From Vulcanimicrobiota bacterium (GTDB lineage Bacteria; Vulcanimicrobiota; Vulcanimicrobiia; Vulcanimicrobiales; Vulcanimicrobiaceae), in the NCBI GenBank assembly GCA_003155175.1, contig PMFP01000170.1, positions 3,873-39,615 on the forward strand: DNA of 35,743 bases, given 5' to 3'. This document shows, in pieces, positions 30,565 through 35,743 of the stretch. Below the pieces are notes generated by a model that was not told where the DNA came from, searched no databases, and worked only from the letters and a program-made list of their open reading frames with translations. The position numbers and the translations under genes were made by a program. Numbering within the stretch: position 1 is the first letter of the stretch; every line of letters begins with the position of its first letter.

Positions 30565-33500
30565 TCGGAGGAACCCGCTTCGCCCGCGGCTCCGTCGACC
30601 TTCGCGGCGCCGCCGCGCTTGTCGACTGCGTTTTCGATCGCCGCATAAAGCGTCGGGATGAAGAAAATCCCGAACAGCGTCGCCGTAGACATACCGAAGA
30701 ACACCGCGGTGCCGAGCGAGTGGCGCGCCGCGGCGCCAGCGCCGGACGCCAGCATCAGCGGAACCACGCCCAAGATGAACGCGAACGACGTCATCAGGAT
30801 CGGCCGGAACCGGATGCTCGCGCCTTGCAGCGCGGCCTCCGCAAACGAAATGCCTTCGCTGTCGCGTTTCTCCTTGGCAAACTCGACGATGAGAATCGCG
30901 TTCTTGGCGGCAAGCCCGATCAGCATCAGCAAACCGATCTGGACGTACACGTCGTTCGGAAGCCTCCAGAGCCACGCGCCGAAAAACGCGCCGAACACGC
31001 CGATCGGAATTCCGAGAATCACGCTGAACGGGATCGCCCAACTCTCGTAGAGCGCGGCCAGGAAGAGAAAGACGAGGACGATCGAGAGGACGAACGTGAT
31101 GGCCTGCGCTCCGCCGGCCTGATTCTCTTGCAGCGCCGTTCCCGTCCACTCGTATCCGTAGCCTTCCGGTATGGTCGTCTTGGCGACGTCGTCCATGGCG
31201 GCGATGGCCTGCCCGGAGCTGTATCCCGCCGCGGGAGATCCGTCGATCTCGGCCGACCGGTAGACGTTGTAGCGTTGAATGAGGTTCGCTCCGGTCCCCA
31301 GGTGCGGCGTGCCGAACGTATCGATCGGCACCATGTTGCCGTCTTTGTTTCGCACCAGGAACGACCCGATGTTGCTTGCCGTCGCTCGATACTGCGGCTC
31401 GGCCTGCACCATCACTTTCCAACTCCGGTTGAACAGAATGACGTTATTGACCACGTAGCCGCCGAGATACGCCTGCAGGGTCATGAACACGTCGCCCAGA
31501 GGGATGCCCAGCGTCTTGACTTTGTCCCGATCCACGTCGAGGTTGATCTGCGGATAGTTCACGGAATACTGCGTGCTGACGTTCCCGAGCTCGGGACGCT
31601 TGGAAGCCGCCTCGAGGACCGCCGCCGTGACCTTCGCAAGATCCGCCGTCGAGTGACCGGTGCGATCCTCAAGCATGAACTGGAAGCCGCCCGAATTGCC
31701 CAGCCCGGGAATCGGCGGAGGCGGAAGCGGCAGCGTCCTGGCCTCGGTGTGCGCCGACGCGCGGCGATAGGCTTCGAGCAAGATCGAGCGCAAGCCGAGA
31801 TTCTTGGCTTTGCGCTCGTCCCAGGGCTTGAGGATGACGGCGAGCCCGGTGACGTTGGACTGCTGGGCGCTATTGATAAAGTTGAATCCGCCCAGCGTAA
31901 CGATATTCTCTATGCCGGGGATGGACTTGATGTCGCGCTCGACCGCGTCTGCGGCCGCTCGCGTACGCTCCAGCGACGCGCCGTCGGGAAGCACGACCGA
32001 CAGAAAGAAATAGCCCTGATCCTCGTTGGGAACGAAGCTCCCCGGCAGCGTCTTGAGGAAGATTCCGGCACCCAGCGCGAACGCGAGGAGCAGCACCAGC
32101 ATGACGGCGGTGCGACGCACGCAAATGCGGACGAGGTTCATATATCGGCCGCGCGTCGCGTCGAACCGCGCGTTAAACCACCGGATGAACGCGCCCGCCG
32201 GTCCGCCCATCGGCTTGCGCGGGCGCAGAATCACGGCGCACAGCGACGGCGTGAGCGTGAGTGCGACCAGCGCGGACAGCAAAACCGAAAACGAGATCGT
32301 CAGCGCGAACTGCTGGTAGAGCTGGCCCGTGATCCCGGGAAGAAACGCGGACGGGACGAACACGGCGCCGAGCACGAGCGCGGTCGAGATGACCGGCGCC
32401 TGCACCTCGCTCATGGCTTTGATCGTCGCCTCCTTCGGCGCGAGGCCCTCCTCGATGTGCGCTTCCGTCGCCTCGACGACGACGATCGCGTCGTCCACCA
32501 CCAGCCCGATCGCCAGAACGATGCCGAACAGCGAGAGCGTGTTGATCGAGAAACCCAGGGGAATGAAGGCGGCGAACGTTCCGACGAGCGCGACCGGCAC
32601 GGCGCATAAGGGAATCAGCGTAGCGCGAATGTTCCCAAGGAACACGAATACGACGATGAAAACCAAAGCGAACGCCTCGACCAGCGTCTTGAGCACGTCG
32701 TGAATGGACGCATGCACGAAGTCGGTCGTATCCAGCGTCACCGCGTACTGCATTCCGGGCGGGAACGACTTCGCGAGGCCCGCCATCGTCGCGCGTATCG
32801 CCTTGGCCGTGCTGATCGCGTTGGCGTTGGGGCTCTGATAGATGAGGATGGCGGCGGCCGGCTGTCCGTTCAGGTCGCTAAAAAGGTTGTAGCTCTGCGC
32901 CGCGAGTTCGGCTCGGCCGACGTCGCGCAGACGGATCATGGATCCGTTCGAAAGCGTCCTGAGACTGACGTTGTTGAACTCCTCGGTCGAGTTTAGAAGC
33001 CCCGGAACGTTGACCGGGGTCTGAAAGGCGGTGCCGGGAGGCGCCGGAGCCATGCCGAGCTGGCCGGCGGGCGCGAGCGCGTTTTGCTCGTTGAGCGCCA
33101 TGATCACGTCGCTTGGCTGCAAGTTTAGTCCGGCGAGCGCGTCGGGGCGAAGCCAGACGCGCATGGAATAGTTGCCCGCACCCAAGAGAATCGCACTGCC
33201 GACGCCGTTGACGCGCGCGATGTTGTTGACGACGTTGAGCGTCGCGTAGTTGCTCAGGAACAGGCCGTCGTACGTGTTGTCGGGCGAATAGAGCGTCACG
33301 ATCATCAGAATCGCAGGCGATTGCTGCGCGACCGTTATGCCGTAGTTGTTCACCGAAGAGGGGAGCTGGCTGGACGCTTGCTGCACGCGGTTCTGCACCA
33401 GATTTGCGTCCTGGTTGACGTCCGAACCCACCGCGAACGTCGTCGTGAGATTATACATGCCGTTCGACGTGCTGATCGAGTTCATGTAGAGCATGTTCTG

Positions 33501-33716
33501 GACGCCGTTGACCTGCTCTTCGATGTTGGTGGCGACGGCTTTTTCGACGACTTCAGCGTTCGCGCCGGTGTACATCGTGCTGACCTGAACCGTGGGCGGC
33601 GTGATCTGCGGGTACTGCGCCACCGGCAAGAGGAAGAGCGCGATCCCTCCGGCGAGGACGATGAGGAGCGAAATGACGATCGCGAAGATCGGCCGTTCGA
33701 TGAAGAACCGCGACAC
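30561..33716 (-). CDS. RND multidrug efflux pump, inner-membrane permease (HAE1/AcrB family)
   Basis: Protein of 1051 residues, the standard AcrB/MexB length, starting MSRFFIERPIFAIVISL. It has twelve predicted helices and two large periplasmic loops. The proton-relay pair Asp408-Asp409 lies in GLVVDDAIVVVE, matching Asp407 and Asp408 of AcrB. PGSFVPNEDQGYF and the C-terminal MTSFAFILGVVPL segment are also typical. It exports hydrophobic or amphiphilic drugs by proton antiport, trimeric in the inner membrane. GTG 33716 has GGAAAG 6 bases upstream and begins 3 bases after the adaptor stop. Substrate range cannot be read from the sequence, and no dedicated regulator gene is in the window. Confidence 0.96.
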   Translation of the reverse strand: MSRFFIERPIFAIVISLLIVLAGGIALFLLPVAQYPQITPPTVQVSTMYTGANAEVVEKAVATNIEEQVNGVQNMLYMNSISTSNGMYNLTTTFAVGSDVNQDANLVQNRVQQASSQLPSSVNNYGITVAQQSPAILMIVTLYSPDNTYDGLFLSNYATLNVVNNIARVNGVGSAILLGAGNYSMRVWLRPDALAGLNLQPSDVIMALNEQNALAPAGQLGMAPAPPGTAFQTPVNVPGLLNSTEEFNNVSLRTLSNGSMIRLRDVGRAELAAQSYNLFSDLNGQPAAAILIYQSPNANAISTAKAIRATMAGLAKSFPPGMQYAVTLDTTDFVHASIHDVLKTLVEAFALVFIVVFVFLGNIRATLIPLCAVPVALVGTFAAFIPLGFSINTLSLFGIVLAIGLVVDDAIVVVEATEAHIEEGLAPKEATIKAMSEVQAPVISTALVLGAVFVPSAFLPGITGQLYQQFALTISFSVLLSALVALTLTPSLCAVILRPRKPMGGPAGAFIRWFNARFDATRGRYMNLVRICVRRTAVMLVLLLAFALGAGIFLKTLPGSFVPNEDQGYFFLSVVLPDGASLERTRAAADAVERDIKSIPGIENIVTLGGFNFINSAQQSNVTGLAVILKPWDERKAKNLGLRSILLEAYRRASAHTEARTLPLPPPPIPGLGNSGGFQFMLEDRTGHSTADLAKVTAAVLEAASKRPELGNVSTQYSVNYPQINLDVDRDKVKTLGIPLGDVFMTLQAYLGGYVVNNVILFNRSWKVMVQAEPQYRATASNIGSFLVRNKDGNMVPIDTFGTPHLGTGANLIQRYNVYRSAEIDGSPAAGYSSGQAIAAMDDVAKTTIPEGYGYEWTGTALQENQAGGAQAITFVLSIVLVFLFLAALYESWAIPFSVILGIPIGVFGAFFGAWLWRLPNDVYVQIGLLMLIGLAAKNAILIVEFAKEKRDSEGISFAEAALQGASIRFRPILMTSFAFILGVVPLMLASGAGAAARHSLGTAVFFGMSTATLFGIFFIPTLYAAIENAVDKRGGAAKVDGAAGEAGSSE

Positions 33717-33719
33717 GCG

Positions 33720-34994
33720 TTACTTTCCGGGAGTTCGCGCGGGCGCCGGGACGACCACGGAATCGGGCTGCAAGCGATTGAGGCCACCGACGACCACGAC
33801 GTCGCCCGCCTGAATCCCGCTTTCGACGACGACGTTCGGACCGTACGACGTTCCCAGCTCCACCGATCGAATCTGAATCTTGTTGTCGGGGCCGACCTCG
33901 TACACGACGCTGCTCCCCTGCAGGCTCTTCACCGCCGTCTGCGGCACCAGCAGCGCGTTACGGGCGATCGAGATGGGGAAGTCGACGCGGGCGAACTGGC
34001 CTGGGCGCAGCAACCCGTCCGGGTTGGGGAAAAGACTCTCGACGGCGATCGTGCCCGTTTGCTGGTCCACCGCACGATTGATGCTCGACGGCGTTCCCGG
34101 ATACGGATACTGCGATCCGTCCGAGAGGAAGAGCGTCAGCGTCGGACGCCGCGCCTGGTCGCGCATTTGGAGAAGTCGCGGAGCCACCTTGAGATAATCG
34201 CTCTCGCTTAGCTGAAAGACGACCTTCATCGGATTTACCGTCGAGACCGTCGCCAGCGTCGGCGTCTTGGCTTGACTCACGTAGTTTCCTTGATCGACTT
34301 TCAGAAAACTGATGATTCCCGTAACGGGAGACGTGATGGTCGTGTAGCTCAGGTTGAGCTTGGCGTTGATGAGCTGCGCGGTCGCCTGATCGATGTCGGA
34401 CTTGGCGTTGAGGATCGCCGTGCGCTGATTGAGCTCCACGTCCTGGAGCTGGGCCTTCGCACCGTAGAGCGAAGCGGCCGACGTCGCGAATTGGGCCTGC
34501 GCGTTGTAGAGGTCCGTCTGCGGAACCGCCTCCTTCTGGGCAAGCGGCTTGATGATCTGCAGCTGCTTGACGGCGCGGAAATAGACCGCCGCGTCGGCGG
34601 CGACTTGAGCCTTGGCCGTCTGATCGGCCACGTTGCTTTCCGCGCGAACGAGATTGGCGTTGCCTTTGTCGAGCGACGCTTGCGCCGCCAGGACGGCCGC
34701 TTGATACTGTTCGGGCTGGATCTGCATCAGCAGTTGCCCCTGGTGCACGAACGAGCCGTCGCGGAAGTTTACCGTCTGCAGATACCCGTCCACGCGCGGA
34801 ACGAGATCCACTTGCTGCACGGCTTCCGTGTGCGCGACGTAATCCGCCATCACCGGCACGTCCTGCCGCACGACTTTCTCGACGGAAACGGGCACGGGCG
34901 CGGCCGCCGGCGCGGAGGTTTGACCGTGGCACCCCGCGAGCGCGGCCGCGAGCGCAAGGCTCCCAAGCGCGCTCGGATATGCAGATTTTGCCAT
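33720..34994 (-). CDS. RND efflux periplasmic adaptor (membrane fusion protein), lipoprotein
   Basis: Protein of 424 residues. Lipobox LAGC with Cys22 ends the signal peptide. The barrel-sandwich half-motif is VPRVDGYLQTVNFRDGSFVH, with the second half in YTTITSPVTGIISFLKVDQG. Between them lies an alpha-helical hairpin rich in Ala and Gln. The C-terminus has the beta-barrel and membrane-proximal domains. It links the pump to the outer-membrane channel. ATG 34994 was chosen because it begins the lipoprotein signal; the frame is open 219 bases further upstream without one. It is the first gene of the efflux operon. Confidence 0.94.
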   Translation of the reverse strand: MAKSAYPSALGSLALAAALAGCHGQTSAPAAAPVPVSVEKVVRQDVPVMADYVAHTEAVQQVDLVPRVDGYLQTVNFRDGSFVHQGQLLMQIQPEQYQAAVLAAQASLDKGNANLVRAESNVADQTAKAQVAADAAVYFRAVKQLQIIKPLAQKEAVPQTDLYNAQAQFATSAASLYGAKAQLQDVELNQRTAILNAKSDIDQATAQLINAKLNLSYTTITSPVTGIISFLKVDQGNYVSQAKTPTLATVSTVNPMKVVFQLSESDYLKVAPRLLQMRDQARRPTLTLFLSDGSQYPYPGTPSSINRAVDQQTGTIAVESLFPNPDGLLRPGQFARVDFPISIARNALLVPQTAVKSLQGSSVVYEVGPDNKIQIRSVELGTSYGPNVVVESGIQAGDVVVVGGLNRLQPDSVVVPAPARTPGK

Positions 34995-35169
34995 GTTTGA
35001 GACGTCACTCCCGCAAAAGGCTGCGGCACGAAAACGCAACGCAACCGGCCGGAAGCTGGTTTGCGGACCTTCGAGCGGCGGTCCTGCCCTCGCAGGGTGG
35101 TGGCCTCGGGCCCGTTCGCGAAAGGAGGGCGCAGCAAACATTCGACCGGGAACGTAAGGAGTCGTGGCG
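34995..35169. promoter_or_regulatory. Divergent intergenic region between the efflux operon and the 6-phosphogluconate dehydrogenase gene
   Basis: This 175-base region must hold the promoters of both operons, but no clear -35/-10 pair was found. It contains a CCTGC/GCAGG hairpin (35083-35096). An unpaired purine tract AAAGGAGG (35121-35128) is not followed by a start codon. The true ribosome site AAGGAG is at 35156-35161, 8 bases before ATG 35170. No regulator-type long palindrome was seen. Confidence 0.4.
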
Positions 35170-35743
35170 ATGCAACTCGGAATGATCGGTTTGGGACGCA
35201 TGGGTTCCAACATGGTCCGCCGTTTGATGAACGGCGGACATTCGTGCGTCGTCTACGACCGCAACCAAGACGCCGTCAAGGCCGCCGTTGCCGGAGGTGC
35301 CGCCGGCGCTTCGTCGCTCGCCGAGTTCGTTTCGAAACTCGACAAGCCGCGCGCGATCTGGTTGATGGTGCCGGCGGGCGTCGTCGACGCAAGCATCGAC
35401 GACTTGGAGCCTCTCCTCGAGGCGGGCGACGTCGTCATCGACGGCGGAAACTCATACTACGTCGACGACATCCGGCGCGCACGGCGACTGGCCAAACGCG
35501 GGATCGAGTACGTCGACGTCGGCACCAGCGGCGGCGTTTGGGGCCTCGAACGCGGCTACTGCATGATGATCGGCGGCAGCGACCGTACGGTGGAACATTT
35601 GGATCCCATCTTTAAAACGCTCGCGCCGGGGCTCGGAACCATCGAGCGAACGCCGGGACGCGATCGAGTGGGCGGCACGGCCGAGGACGGCTACCTGCAC
35701 TGCGGACGCAGCGGCGCGGGGCACTTCGTGAAGATGGTGCACA
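35170..35743 (+). CDS. gnd: 6-phosphogluconate dehydrogenase, decarboxylating, short (GntZ/YqeC) type (3' partial)
   Basis: The first 191 residues are present and the frame runs off the window. The enzyme oxidises and decarboxylates 6-phosphogluconate to ribulose 5-phosphate in the pentose-phosphate pathway. MQLGMIGLGRMGSNMVRRLM is the N-terminal Rossmann fold. IDGGNSYY and the catalytic stretch GRSGAGHFVKMVH follow, with the lysine that acts as base. The N-terminus and spacing resemble the about 300-residue B. subtilis YqeC type rather than the 470-residue dimeric enzyme, and that type is often NAD+-dependent. ATG 35170 has AAGGAG 8 bases upstream. It is divergent from the efflux operon. Confidence 0.92.
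   Translation, partial: MQLGMIGLGRMGSNMVRRLMNGGHSCVVYDRNQDAVKAAVAGGAAGASSLAEFVSKLDKPRAIWLMVPAGVVDASIDDLEPLLEAGDVVIDGGNSYYVDDIRRARRLAKRGIEYVDVGTSGGVWGLERGYCMMIGGSDRTVEHLDPIFKTLAPGLGTIERTPGRDRVGGTAEDGYLHCGRSGAGHFVKMVH

Noticed and set aside
30720..32609. Plus-strand open frame of 629 codons opposite the RND pump
   Set aside because: It is antisense to a conserved AcrB-type gene with intact proton-relay residues; its own product is charged low-complexity sequence.
35083..35130. T-box-like AGGGTGGT stretch before the 6-phosphogluconate dehydrogenase gene
   Set aside because: Only a few bases resemble the T-box antiterminator. There is no stem I specifier loop or AGTA bulge, and the downstream gene is not an amino-acid gene.
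1..35743. Mobile elements, prophage or CRISPR arrays
   Set aside because: No transposase, integrase, phage structural gene, terminal inverted repeats or regularly spaced repeats were found; the only direct repeats are coding repeats in the FecR-like gene.

Overview
The window is GC-rich, coding-dense DNA from a Gram-negative-type (diderm) bacterium: it encodes a TonB-dependent receptor, an RND tripartite efflux pump with an outer-membrane factor, and several lipoproteins. Frequent GTG/TTG starts, 4-base start/stop overlaps, and the mix of a GerMN lipoprotein-like protein, an AMIN amidase, FecR/W-rich surface proteins and large secreted BNR-propeller proteins fit an uncultured soil phylum such as Candidatus Eremiobacterota. 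That assignment is inference only. No phage, transposase, integron or CRISPR was seen.

Layout. 1-2450 (+): the end of a multifunctional 3-hydroxyacyl-CoA dehydrogenase, then a thiolase, forming a beta-oxidation operon. 2467-13703 (-): a tightly packed six-gene run with gaps of -4 to +5 bases. In transcription order it is a Rieske oxygenase of the carnitine/glycine-betaine type, a secreted VPS10/BNR propeller, a TonB-dependent receptor, a PYROXD2/phytoene-desaturase-like flavoprotein broken by one inserted base at 5030, a TPR plus retropepsin-like periplasmic protease, and a GNAT acetyltransferase. 13760-16075 (-): a MASE1-(degenerate GGDEF)-EAL c-di-GMP protein just upstream. 16203-17409 (-): a lipoprotein of unknown function with its own terminator, divergent from a FecR/W-rich repeat protein (17611-19854, +).

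19866-21358 (-): free-methionine-R-sulfoxide reductase and selenophosphate synthetase, translationally coupled. 21501-21574 (+): tRNA-Arg(CCU), followed by three consecutive hairpins, the last a terminator, then a PAP2-like membrane protein whose end overlaps convergent murI. 22301-25513 (-): a cell-wall operon of GerMN protein, AMIN amidase and glutamate racemase. 25532-25894 (-): a small 4-TM protein. 25936-27803 (+): a Tat-type multicopper oxidase coupled to a Bcp peroxiredoxin. 27800-34994 (-): an RND efflux operon (adaptor, pump, outer-membrane factor) followed by a histidine acid phosphatase. 35170-end (+): the start of a short-type 6-phosphogluconate dehydrogenase.

The best candidate for an undescribed system is the six-gene cluster at 2467-13703. 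It joins outer-membrane import (TonB receptor), a secreted beta-propeller whose stop codon overlaps the receptor start, a periplasmic aspartic protease, and cytoplasmic oxidative enzymes (a mononuclear-iron oxygenase and a flavoprotein). A surface capture, uptake and oxidation pathway for an unidentified substrate is a reasonable reading, but no substrate can be named from the sequence.
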